NCBI GenBank assembly: GCA_003665825.1 | Contig: QPFY01000011.1 | Coordinates: 682,001-746,000, forward strand | DNA length: 64,000 nucleotides | Direction of reading: 5' to 3' | Origin: Microbotryum silenes-acaulis | Lineage: Eukaryota; Basidiomycota; Microbotryomycetes; Microbotryales; Microbotryaceae | Part shown: one piece after another, positions 21,787 through 33,388 of the stretch | Position numbering within the stretch: position 1 is the stretch's first letter | How the letters are laid out: each line of letters begins with the position of its first letter | Notes under the pieces: model-generated | Told to the model about the DNA's origin: nothing | Seen by the model: the letters and a program-made list of their open reading frames with translations, nothing else | Database searches by the model: none | Position numbers and translations under genes: made by a program

Positions 21787-24700
21787 TCAGCCGATCTTGC
21801 GACGCAAGGCTTGGAGCCGAGCCGTGATGCTCGCCACGAACTTGTTGACGACGGCGCGGTCCTCGTCCTCGACCGCACTCTGAGCGCTCCCCGACATGGT
21901 CTCGTCAAGGATCGCGTAAAGCATCCATAGAGCGGTTTCGTACGCCGTCTCACAGTCGGTCGGGCTCTCGCCTTTGAGTTCGTGCACCGCAGCCGCACGA
22001 GAAATCTCGAGCGCACGATCGTAGACGAGCTTCTCGGCGTAGGTCGCCGACTCGGGGATCTCATCTTGACAACGGGACTTTGCAAAGTCCGCCTTGTCGA
22101 AGCACTCGTTGAAGCGCTGGCGGAACCATTGCACGGCTGTGAAGATCACGGTTGGGATACGAAGTAAGCACCGATCATTCGGGCAGAAACGAGGATCTGC
22201 ATCGAGCTCACCATCATTGAAGTCACTGCTTGGCGCTTGGTCAGGAGATCGGACCGTCCAGTACAGCCGAGCGCGCTCGATCCCTTTGTGAAGGAAAGCC
22301 AACGATTTGAGGTAAAGCATCAAAGCCTCGGCTGCTACCACGTCGGCCTTTGCCGACGACGCCAACCCCAACGGTCGTGGCTCCGACGAAGACGAAGACG
22401 AGGTGCGTCGCATCGGAAGTGAGGTCGGAGTCGGAACCGCGGAGAATGGGTTCATGGCAGAGTTGGACGCCGCAGTTTGTTGCTCTCGAGCTGCGACATG
22501 GCTGAAATAACTCGGGGTACCAAGTGAGGTCGAGGACGACGTCTGAGGCGTCGGTGGAAGGAGCTGCAAGATCTTGCTGTCGGCAAAGTCGAAGAGCACA
22601 AGCGCCTTTTGTGCGATATCCTCAAGGACTCCCAAAATACGCTCTTCCTCGGGGTCGCTTATCTGCGCTGTGCGGTGCAGAGGCTTCCGAGCCGAGCTTC
22701 GTCGTACTAGGATGCCATCGGTCGGCGATCCGAAGAGCTTTAAACTGGCCATGTTGAGGGCCTTGGCGATGGCAGCCGTGGGGCTTCCAACGAGGGCGAG
22801 GGGGGATCCGGGGAAGCGCTCAATAGGGTGGCTCAGCGAGCGCGGCGAGCTCGAGAGGAAGGAGAGGGGTCGGGGTGACGACGACAACGAATAAGGATGG
22901 GGCGTGGGGCCAGGACGTTGCTGCGGAACGGCGAAGGGGGTCGCCGCGTTGGGATACGCTGTCGCAATAGGATCGGTCGATGGCGGAGCAGTTGGAGGAT
23001 AAGGAGCGACGGGGGAAGGAGGGGATGGCGAGATGTTGTTGCCAAGAGAGCTGAGTGGCCTCGACAAAAATCCACGAGATGGTCGGCGAGCGACGGTGCC
23101 TTCCCGCTTCGGTTGCGTCGCAAGTTCGTCAGCGAGCGCGTTGATCTCGACCGTGCGCTTGTCTACGACGACAAAGTCGCGCCCGACGATGGAATCGTTT
23201 GAATCGGTCATGGACGCGTTCGTCGAGCTGGCTTCATTCTTTGCGGAAGACCGCTGGATGGCCGACGGTACAACGGCGGGCGAGGCTTCCGGTAGCCTCG
23301 TCGTCGTCGTCGTCGCTGATGATGACTTGCTGTTGTCATCACCCACCGCTGTCGTGGCCCCCGAACTAGCTTGGCTCGGTCCTCCAACGACGTACTTTGC
23401 CGCAAAGCTCGAGGGCACCCGCTTGTGTTGTCCCGACCCCATGGTGCCAGAAGTGCTTGGGCGTAAGGGTGGCGTCGCCGAGCTTGGGCGTCGAGCAAAG
23501 GGTGGCGGTTCGGTATCGGCGTAGGCAGGGTTCCGTGCCGGAGGCGGTGAAGGCGAAGTTGCAGGCGGCACTGGTACCGCGCTCTGAGCCACCGTCGAGA
23601 ACTGGGCGGCCGAACTTGCTGACGGAACCTCAGGGACCACGCCTCGCCGTGCGGAAGGATCGGTCGAGTAGGTCGTTAGGTCGCTCGCGGTTCCGCTCGC
23701 GCCTACGCTCGCCGCTTCTCGGAAAAAGTCCTCAAAGCTCATGCGCTCAGGTGGGTTCCGCTTGAGTAGTCGCCGGATCAACGCCTTAAGATCGGGAGCA
23801 ACCTGCGTCGGCGTCTTGTTGCTACCTTCTTCGACGCGCTGCTCATCGGGGAATTTGATCTTGTCCTCGCCGCGCTCGATCTTGCGGAGCAGGTCGACGT
23901 GGTTCTGAGCGCGGAAAGGGGGACGGCCAACACACATTTCGTACAGAACGGCCCCGACCGACCACAAGTCCGCTTTCGCATCGTACTTTTCATATCGCAA
24001 GATCTCGGGTGCCATATAGAGACTATCGTAGATAGAGACCGTTGCGTTGTTTCAGCATTCCATCTTTATGCTGGCCGAAACGACGAAACCGAAAAGGACT
24101 CACGGGGATCCGCACAGTGTTTCAGCCAAGCTTTGCTGAGGCAGCCACCGGGCAAAGCCGAAGTCGGCGACTTTGAGCACCGGAATCCCAGGCGGATGCC
24201 CCATGGCTAGATCTTCGGCATCGGCGGGTTTGAGTAGAAGATTCTATGGGGCGATCGGAGATCGAGAGTCTCAGCCCGACGAATCGGAGACGCATTGGAA
24301 GCTCGTCGGATTACCCACCTGAGGTTTGATGTCTCGATGAATGACATTCTTCGACCGTAGGAATCGTAGTGCGTCGACTGTAGTGTACCATGCAGTCAGC
24401 GAGACTGAAAGACGCCGGCACAGAATGAACGAAAGCCTTTCTCACCTAGCTGACTGAGAAAGCACCGCACGATCGTCTCATTGAGGCCGCCCTCTTTAGG
24501 GTGAGGGTACAGGACGCGACGTAGCTCCGAGTCCCTGAGACTGCGGGACTGTGCCGGGAGCAAACCTTGATTGGACGCAGTCAGGGCTACGACCTCGCCG
24601 CGCTTCCGGATGTAGACCGAGAGGTCGCCCGCGGAGCAAAAGGCCATGATGAGATAGATGTGTGTCTCGGTTTTCTGTAGGCAGGAAACATAACGGCTTT

Positions 24701-25333
24701 CAGCCCACGGTCGGATCATGCGAGACGTTGCGAGCTGCACTGACGAGACAATCCCTGAGCTCGACGACATTGCGATGGGTGATCTCCTTGAGGATCGAGA
24801 TCTCGGACTCGAGGTTCTCGAGCAGCTTGATGGTGAGTTTACTCCGGATGACGGACTTGATGGCGACTTCTGCTCGATTGTCCTAAGTGACGATGGAAGC
24901 CAATACGATCCATCACTAGAGTGTCAGCAGTGTATTCCGTAAAGGGCAACAGGGGTGGGGGCGATGGCATCATCCGTGGCGGGTCCCGAACTGGCCGTCG
25001 TCCGGTCGGTCGCCTCGTTCCGATCGCGAGTCAAGTCATGTGCGCGCCCCGGAGCCGACACACGACGACGACAACGACGCGACGATCCACGAACCCCGAG
25101 TCAGCGAGCAGTCGAGCATGGGCACAACGACTCACATAGCGCTCGCCCTTGAACACGGTCGCGAACGAGCCACGTCCAATCTCCTCGCCTATCAAGTAGG
25201 GCCCTATCCGATCGTCGTCGTCGTCGTGTTGGTGCTGCTGCTGCTGCCGCGCTGCTGACTGACGGCGTCGACTGCTGCTGCTGCCGCCGGCGTTAGGTCG
25301 CTGCGTCGACGGTGGGGCCGCCGATGGCGCCAT
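21787..25333 (-). CDS. ATG1: autophagy-initiating serine/threonine kinase Atg1
   Basis: The kinase that starts autophagosome formation with Atg13 and Atg17/FIP200. The head is Ser-, Gln- and Asp-rich ([13 protein letters not shown]), then the kinase begins [21 protein letters not shown] (Gly loop). Catalytic phrases are IHRDIKPQN and [11 protein letters not shown], followed by [17 protein letters not shown], where the Leu-Tyr junction spans an intron. At least five introns interrupt the kinase domain; the exon from 24015 to the stop is one long open frame. A disordered Ser/Pro/Thr middle of about 350 residues leads to a helical C-terminal region ([38 protein letters not shown]) matching the Atg1 tandem MIT domain. 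The start at 25333 gives about 950 residues, in the usual range. Confidence 0.92.
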
Positions 25334-26487
25334 CGTTCATGGGGAAAGCGGGCGTAGCCGCTACAAGGGGTATGGCTCGGACGAGTCGTCTCGAAAGGTC
25401 GTCCAGACTGCCGATGGGGCGGGGTAAGGAGGTCGGGCAGTCGAACGCTGAGCCGGGACCTGAAGTCAGCCCAAGCACCGAAGTGGCGCGGCAAGCTGCA
25501 CTCCGCGCTTAGCAGGCCTCAGGCGCGCTCAGGCCTCTTTAGTGCGATTGCCAGCGATTGTTGGCCGTGGGCCGAGGAGCTATTAGCTCCCTCCGAGTCT
25601 GCCTTTGCAATTGACTGACGACGTCCTGGCTCAGTTTCTACCAGCTTCGAAATATTCTCGCATCAGGCCATCATCGTGTGATCTTGATCAGGAACGAGGT
25701 CAAACGAACGGAGCGATGTACCGAGTCCGAGGCTAATTCGTGATAGTGCTTACGATGGCGCGCGTGAGATCCTTGACCGATTAGGAGGACAACTGGTGCG
25801 CCTCTCCGAGTCACAGCCGCCAGAGGGGCAAGAGCGTGTTGCCTAGAGTAAGCCAAGGAACATTGTTGAGGGGTGGCATTCGAGGATAACGATAGACTCG
25901 GGATCCATGATCACCGTCATCCTCGAGATAGCGCAACAGAACGCTCACAGCGGGGACAGGGGCGCATAATGGCTTAGAGGCAACACTGATCGATCTGGCC
26001 TGATTGTCGGCTTGGCGAGGCGATCCGCTCAAGCCTGATTTTGTCCCGGTTTTAGACCTCGTTACAGAGAATCGAGATTCAACCTCCCGAGAATCACCAT
26101 CAGTTCTAGTGATGCCAATCACCCGGCGGGTGGCAAGTGAGGACTTCAGGAGGGTCTTCTAGGCACTGCAGTACGCAGCCCTAAGAGACTAGTTCAATGT
26201 TTCCGCTGTCCCCGAGGTCTGATCTGCCGATGAAGAGCTGGTACCTAGTCTAGACCGGCTTGGACGCAACTAAAGCTTCTGGTCGTGGCCGGAGCAGAAC
26301 GATGTGGGGGAGAAACCAGGAAAGGAAAGGTGCGATTGCACAACCACTCGAAAATATAAATAACGAGGTTATATTAGGGAGACAAAGTTCACTAGACGAC
26401 AAGATACTGGTTTGGGTTTTTCTAAGACACCAAAGAGGAAGCGAAGGGTGTCGGGGAATGAAAACCGTAGACACGATTCACCTCGCT
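25334..26487. other. intergenic, Atg1 promoter and transporter 3' region
   Basis: About 1.15 kb. The part next to 25333 should hold the ATG1 promoter; the part near 26400 should be the 3' untranslated region of the transporter. Nothing else was recognised. Confidence 0.4.
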
Positions 26488-28970
26488 TTAAAGCTGGCGC
26501 ATGCCGGCCTCCTCCTCCTTGTGCTCGACGGTGCCCGTGTTCTTGGGGGCGGCGTAGGCCTCCTTGTCGTCGTCATGGATGTTCTCGGCGATGATGCGCT
26601 TCCTGAACGCGTTCGACCTGACAGGGGTCGAGTTGCGGTACAAGATGTCGACTTGCTCGAGCGACAGACCCTGTTATATGAGTGAAACAGAAAGGGTCAG
26701 ATTTCGATTGCCGAACGTAAATTTCCGACCATGAGGAGATGGGCCACTTACCCTGGTTTCGGGAATGCAGAAGAAGGTGAAGATTGTGCACAAAACGCAG
26801 CATCCACCCCAGATCCAGAAGACGTTCGAGCCGAGACCAGCGGATCCGGGACGCTTGTCAACCAAGTAGGGCGTGGAGTACCCCTGATGATGAAAGATGC
26901 AAGCAAGGTCAGCAAAAAGAATCCGGCTTTGACTTGCCCTGAGGGAAAGAACCAGGACTCACGATGGCGAAGTTCAAGAGCCAGTTGGAAGCGGTCGACA
27001 TGGACATGCACTTGCCGCGGATTTGTTGAGGGTAGATTTCACTCGTAACAACTGGGGGGAAGATGCGAAGAGGACGAGAGTCAGAATGGCCTTTCAAGAC
27101 ACCCGAGAAAGAAGAACCGGGAGGGAAGAACCTACCCCAGGCGAGAGGGCCCCAGGTGGCGGCGAAATGGGCGATGTAGATGCAGACGAAAGCGATGAGG
27201 ACGCGTTGACCAGCCAAATTGTCCTTGGAGACCGAGATACCGACGGCGGCGACGATGAACTGGCAGACGAACATGCCGACGGCACCGTAGAGAAGCATGT
27301 TGCGGCGACCGGCTCGGTCAACCAACAAAATACCGGGAACGGTCATGCCGACGTTGACAACGTTGGTGGCGATCGTAATGGTGAAGGGGTTCTCGATACC
27401 GGAGTTCTGGAAGAAGGCCGTGCCGTAGTAGAAGATGAAGTTGATGCCGGTGAGCTGCTGGAGGGCCTGGAGAGCGATACCGGTCCAGGTGCGCAAGCTA
27501 TTCTTGCCCTCGCCGTTGCGGAAGCAGTCTAGGTAGGACGAGCCACCGAGCGATCGCTCGTGGTGCAGAGAGGCGGCGATTTCGGCAAACTCCTCGTTGA
27601 CGGCGGCTGAGTCGATGTCGGTACCGAGCACGCGGGCGAGCGAGCGCTGGGCATCCTCCTCTCGGTTCCTCATCAAGAGCCATCGGGGCGACTCGGGCAA
27701 GATCAACAAGCCACCACCGAGGATGAAGGCCCAGATGAATTGAAGCCCGATCGGGATGCGGTACGAGGCCTCGCTGTTGATGCTCTTGGTGCGCTCAACG
27801 ACGATACTGGCCTGTTGGGTCAACGTTGCACAAATTCATGCGATTAACGCACCGATCTTTTCCCGGAGTGGAGGTCGCTGCGCAGAATAGAAGAAGCAAG
27901 AGCCTACTCACGATCAAGAGACCGATGGTGATCATCCACTGGTAGCAACTGACGATACCACCTCGGATAGACTTGGGGGCGCACTCGGCTTGGTAAAGGG
28001 GGACCAAGCACGAAGTTCCACCCTGTGAGACGGCCGAAAGTCGCTGGTCAGGAAAAGCTGCCGTGAGGCATTAAGAGTGCAAGCATGACTTACGACACCA
28101 AGACCCTATGAGATGACAGTGACAAATCGTCCAAACGTCAGATGACATGTCCGAATGAAAGCTAAAAGAGGGTGTTTCACTTCACTCACAGCGAAAACAC
28201 GGCCGACAGTGAAAGGGGCGATGGTCGTAGCAGCCGTTTGCAAGGCGACACCAATGCAGAACCTGGATAACGACGCAACGAATCATTCAAATCGGTATCC
28301 ATGTATCAAACATGTCATTTCGGTCAACTTACAAGCCGAGGAAAGCAATGATACCGAAGCGACGTCCGAGGAAGTCACCTGTAGCGAGTGAGCGCTGTCA
28401 GAGGACATGCACGAGCAAGAACGCCTCCTCTTTTCCTCTCTTTCGCAAGACTTACCGGCCGGGTAGGCACTCAAAGCACCGAAGAAGGTACTGTTAAAAG
28501 AAGAGTTTGGCGTCGCATGAGCAGTAGTCATCGCATTATCTTACAGCAAAATTCGAACTTACCCAGCGGACAAGATGGAAGTGATGAGGGCGTTCGTCGC
28601 CGAAGTGAGAACGTAGGGGGCGGTCGCGATGGTGGCGGGGTCCGTGTTTGGCACACCCATGAGGCGAGCGAAAACCGGCATCTCCTTGACACCAGAGATG
28701 TATCCGGTATCGTAACCGTACAGGAAGCCACCAAAGGCGGCGAAGACAGTCCTACAGGGCGGGGCATGGTGGCGGGGCATGGTCATGTATGGGTCAGTAT
28801 CTCTCTTGATGTGGCCCGCGGTGGGCCGAGCAAGATCTCGCAGGGTCACGAGGCGAACTCCGAGGCGAGGGCCTCGCAGCCCGCTTCGGGAGGGGAAAAA
28901 CCCACATTGCGACGGCGATTTTGCCAGCAGGCTTCGGGCCTTCGGCGACGGGCATGGGAACAGCAACCAT
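26488..28970 (-). CDS. MFS sugar transporter, copy 1
   Basis: A 12-helix plasma-membrane sugar:proton symporter of the MFS sugar-porter family, most like fungal hexose transporters. It starts MVAVPMPVAEGPKPAGKI (28970), and an intron at 28906 leads to MTVFAAFGGFLYGYDTGYI. Family signatures are PESPRWLLM, QQLTGINFIFYYG, DRAGRRNM and PETRGLSLEQVDILY. The gene has many short introns, one of them near 27060-27100. The C-terminus is hydrophilic (NTGTVEHKEEEAGMRQL). A close paralogue lies about 26 kb downstream on the same strand at 52107-54399. About 2.8 kb upstream is gene-free. The exact sugar cannot be told from sequence. Confidence 0.9.
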
Positions 28971-31764
28971 CGTGGGCTAAGCTGGTCGAGTTATAAACGA
29001 TACGTGTGGTCGAAGGAAGGAACGGGCAAAGAAGTTCTCCAGACAGGACTGGTTGTGGAGACGGAGGGTAAGAGAGGAGAATGCGGAAGACGCTAGCGGG
29101 GGAAAGTCAGTTTCCGCTCGGTCAAGGGAAATGTGGAGCGCACTTGATGCGCGGTGTTGATCCCCGTCCAAAATCCAATTGGCCGGCGAAAAACATGCGA
29201 GTCCAGAACCCAGATCGACATCGACGAGCCTTTTTCCTGATTTCTGATCGATGGCTCGCAATGCGCGCGAGCCTCGAGGCGCAGCGCTTCCGGTCCGCCG
29301 AAAAATCCCTTTTGGGATCGAGAGATCGCGGGCATCGAGTGTATAAAACGGCCAGCGCGCGTTAAATTGAACGCAAGGCGCTGTGCGGGTGGGCTGGGCA
29401 CGCCAAGCTGGGTCATGTGACTGCCCGAGTGATGTCATTCATCTGTCTGTTTTGGGGCGTCGGCAGTGCTTGTACGAGACCCGCGAAGGTCGAACTTCCC
29501 TGAAAACACAAAAAGGAGTCCTACCTGGGTGCCCTACCTAGTAGTAGTGATTTTCACCGCCCGACTTGTTTCAAAAACCTTTTCCAAATTCCAACCTGGT
29601 GCTTTACCGTGCGGTCGAAACCATAGCGTGTTCGGATCTCGACCGCGCCCGCGCAACCGAGGCACTACTCGAGGCAGCCAAAGGACCCCGATTTGGCCGC
29701 CGCGAAAGCCGGAAGACCCTCGCCTCTTGCGGCTGGGATAAAGGGCGAAAAAATCCGGAAGGTGGAGGCTACGCCGCATGGTGCTCCCGCACCAGATCGT
29801 CAAATACCCATGGAGACCCTTTTGACCAGCATTTTCTCGCAGTCCGGCATGCTTTTGAGCCCTTCTCCACCCCTCTGACTCTGCGCGCCCCCTGCCTTTT
29901 TATCTCCTTTCTCCCTTTTCTTTGTTCTTTTCTTCTTCTTCTCTCATTTCTAACGGTAGCTACTGAAGCCTAGAAATTTTCCGACGCGCGATCAGTCAGG
30001 GGTGCTTACTTGGGCTTAGTCATTGGCGCCTACGATTGCCCCGGCAAATCGGTTACTGGCTCCTAATACGGTAGGTAGGTCTCCGGAACCTCGCGGTGGC
30101 GGCAACATCCCCTCTGGCTTTCTCCAGGCGATGACCTGCTGGATTTCTTTCCAAGACACCCGATCAGAGGACCTGTAGATAGGTAGCTGACACCTTTTTC
30201 TTGAACCTTCTCGGTGCCTACTTTTGCGGCGTCGAAACCGTCGGCTCCCCAATCTTCTTTTGATGCAGCTGCTGGTGCTGGGCCGTTGTGCCAGTCGCCG
30301 CACCGGCAACGACCGGACCGTTGGCCTGATCTTGGTACACCTCCGGTGGTCTCGGCCGAAGACCAGCCATGCCGCGCGCCTCGGTTCGCTTGAGTCTCTG
30401 CAGGACCCAAATCGATTAACACGGGCGACCCCGGGACGAGGCTCGGCCCCTCCTCCGAGGAGGCCTGCGAATCATCGAATCATCGATCATCCCGCGCATC
30501 TACATCTACATAAAAGAATGCACGACTTAAATAAGGTTCTCAGCCGCGCGCGCGCGCGCCGATCTTTCCCCCCCCCCACGGTCCGGGAGGTGCGGGTGGA
30601 GCTCGCAACGACCTTCATTTACGCAGGGAGGTGGGCGCTCCGCGCCCCCCGAGCCCTAGTATATCTGTATCATGGGCGTGAAAATTTCGTACCGACCGCT
30701 GTAGGGAATACCAACTCATTAATTTATTCCTGGAAATTTGGATGGGCAAACCTGCCCATAAAGCGGGGATAAATGAAAAAGCCCCCAGGGAAGGCTTTGG
30801 TTAAGCTCGAGACCGAGGGGGATCGATCTTTCGCGAGGCTCCGATCAATCTGATTAGCGTGCTTTTGAAAGCGCGTCCGCCCATCTATGCTTGTTCATCA
30901 ATTTGCCAAATTGAACGATCAGGTGAAAGGTCTTGATTAGAGAGCAGCTGGCGGCCTGACCGAACGATGAACGGTGAGCTTTTGGACAATATTAAAACAC
31001 CATGGATCCCATCAGATGCCCATGGGCTCGAAGGCGTTCGTTGATCGATCAAACATTTTGCTCGGTTAACTTCCCTCCAGGGCTACATCCGTCGCCCCAG
31101 GCTCCCCCGGCTCCCCAGGTTCCCGTACCCCAACCTTTGTAGATGCATGCCAAGTCAGAAACCCGGGTGCGGCACCCATCTTCGGAACGAAGCTCGATCA
31201 CTCCCTTCCGAGCTCCGAGGCCAGCGCTCCTTTTGAGCTGGCTTCTCCAGCCGTTAACCAGTCGACCGTTCCGTGCAGGTAAGTACCCACGCAACAGCTC
31301 TCAATCCATTGCTCTTTAGCTTTGCTACCCTACGCAGCCCCTCCGTGCACAAATCGATATCGGAAAATCCACCCGAGGCACAATTTGCCTTCAGCGGGCC
31401 AAGCCGATCCTCCTTCCGTCAGAGCGGTTTGGCTACGTAGTTCTCTTTTGGTGGGGGAAATGACATCTTTGGTGAGACCCGGGAGGGATTTCTGTGTGCC
31501 AAACAGGCTGCACGAAGGCGCTGAGCTAGGAAACTATTTGCCACGACGTGAATTATATCTACACCAGTTGAAAAGGTTCAGTGGATGTGCGCGGGCGTAA
31601 TGCCGTAGAGAGGTGGAGCTCAGCGCTCAGGCCGGCGCCGAGTCAAGAAGGGTATTTCCGAAACGAAGCTTGCGGAAATCGCCTTGTCATGTAAGACATT
31701 GTTACAACACGTATCGAAAGAAACTGAAGAGAAGGTAACGAAACGCAACATGGGTAGGACCGGG
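28971..31764. other. 2.8 kb gene-free region upstream of transporter copy 1
   Basis: No gene can be supported here. Open frames are short and read as chance in GC-rich DNA. Visible features are a CG dinucleotide run followed by a C run around 30545-30575 and pyrimidine-rich stretches around 29890-29950. For a nutrient-regulated transporter a long promoter would not be surprising. Decayed mobile DNA is an alternative, but I could not recognise an element. Confidence 0.5.
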
Positions 31765-33045
31765 TCACTTGGCCGTTGTCCTGTCAAACCATTTCTCCAC
31801 GAAAAAGTCAGACGTGTCCACATGCATGCCATCTCGACTCATCTCAGCGGCACTCACCCAAACCCAGCAAACCCCATGGCAGCCATCATATTCTGATCCA
31901 CACCTTGCATCCTCTCCTTCTCCCTCTCTTTTTCGACCTCGAGCTTCATCAGCCTCTTCTTCTCCGCGGCCTCGACCTTGCTTTGCTTCTCCAACTCGCG
32001 AATCTCTTTCAGCCGTTGGTCAAAGTCATACTTTTTGCTTTCGGCACTTTGTGCCGTCTTGGCGCGCAACTCGGCGATCTTTTGTCGTACGTCGTTGAGC
32101 GTTGATTTCTTAACTTTGGTCGTTTGGCCTAGCCTTCGAAGGTCTATCGAATTTTCAACATCCGGGTAGAGAGGTTGCAAGAACGTAGGGATCAGTTGTT
32201 CGTTACACGAAACGATACTCCGTCCTGTGAACTTACGGCTCCTTCCGTTGATATGATCCAAATACGCAACACTATCCTTCAACGTGCGACGACAGACATC
32301 GCAATGAAAACCCGGTTGTCCCGCTCCTTGCCCCGCGCCGGCGTTGATGATGATCGTTTTGTTGAGGTTCTTGTCCAGATCCAAAGGTGCATCGCGGGCT
32401 TGCATCAATTGGGTCGGTTTGGGGAGGTCTTCTTTGGCTCGTCGGGGTGGTTTCTTGCCTGGTTTGCAGTAGGACGAAGCATTGAGAGTCAGCGATTCGG
32501 CATCATAGACGGAGGGTTACTTTAAAAGCCGAGATAGTGGAATGACCTACCCTGCTTCAGATACTCTTCATTCTCGACCGCTCGATCATGCAACTCCTTG
32601 TCCTGTAGATCAAAGCACATAGCAAGTCAGTGCCCCTCCTCCTTCCCAGGGTCAGGGTGGGAAGACATCCCTCTCTTCCCCTCTTCGATGACCGGCTGTG
32701 GCTCGTGCCCTACCTTTTCTTTCGCCTTGTTGGTATATTCCTCGTCGTTCCATTCTTTCTGCAGAGTGAGACGACCGACCAGGACGATCGGGATCAGTAA
32801 GTGCTACCCATCGTAAACGGCTGGACTAGAGGCGCCTGTCGAAGCCAGCGTGTATCGGATGCAAGTCGAGCTATACGAGAGTCATGGGGCAAATCATAGT
32901 GAACGTACTCTGAATGCCGTATCCTATATCACGAGTATGAACAAGAATGGTCAGCTCATCCATTGATACCCCTTCGAGAGTAAGGCTGGAGCTACGATTG
33001 ACGAACCTTGACCGTACTGCTACCATACGCTCCAGTCTTGGACAT
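31765..33045 (-). CDS. SNU23: U4/U6.U5 tri-snRNP zinc-finger protein SNU23 (ZMAT2)
   Basis: A spliceosomal B-complex protein. It starts MSKTGAYGSSTVK at 33045. Short exons follow with EWNDEEYTNKAKEKDKELHD and PPRRAKEDLPKPTQLMQARD. A matrin-type zinc finger CDVCRRTLKDSVAYLDHIN-GRSH is completed across an intron, with the second His from C|AC CTT. Then come TTKVKKSTL and a long charged helix (EVEKEREKERMQG) ending AAMGFAGFG. The frame appears to stop at 31854, but GGTTTGG|GTGAGT is a good donor. The acceptor GACAG|GACAACGGCC adds TTAK and a stop at 31765, matching the usual short tail of the family. The gene lies downstream of USE1 on the same strand. Confidence 0.92.
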
Positions 33046-33388
33046 GGTGGGTGACTGTTGATCCACTGAACACGAAATCTGCTGTTGTGGTGTTCGTCTT
33101 TTTTGCCTGTTCGTGGGTGCGAAGGGCCGAGCAACAGATGGATGGACGGTGGCCAAACCCCCCGCGCTCGCAAATACGACACCATTGTCGACTTCCGATT
33201 TGGCACGGTTTGGCATCGCGACAAGTTGATGAGTCGACAATGGCTCGAGCATTGGTCCTTCTGGGGAAGAAGTTATTCAAAGTTTTGCATCATTGTCGCA
33301 CTGCAAAGCAAATTCTACACTAAAGAATAACTCGCGCCGCCTAGACTCGTCTCTCCCACTTCCCCCCACTTGTCGTCCTCCAAGCTGA
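33046..33388. promoter_or_regulatory. intergenic, SNU23 promoter
   Basis: 343 bases between the USE1 stop and the SNU23 start, both on the minus strand. It should hold the USE1 terminator and SNU23 promoter. No element was recognised. Confidence 0.4.

Noticed and set aside
30224..30772. Plus-strand frame of up to 182 residues in the gap upstream of transporter copy 1
   Set aside because: Arg/Ala/Pro-rich with no fold-like pattern and a CG dinucleotide run inside; typical of a chance frame.
31854..31856. Apparent stop codon of SNU23 directly after AAMGFAGFG
   Set aside because: The stop overlaps a good GTGAGT donor, and splicing to 31780 adds the short tail seen in the family.
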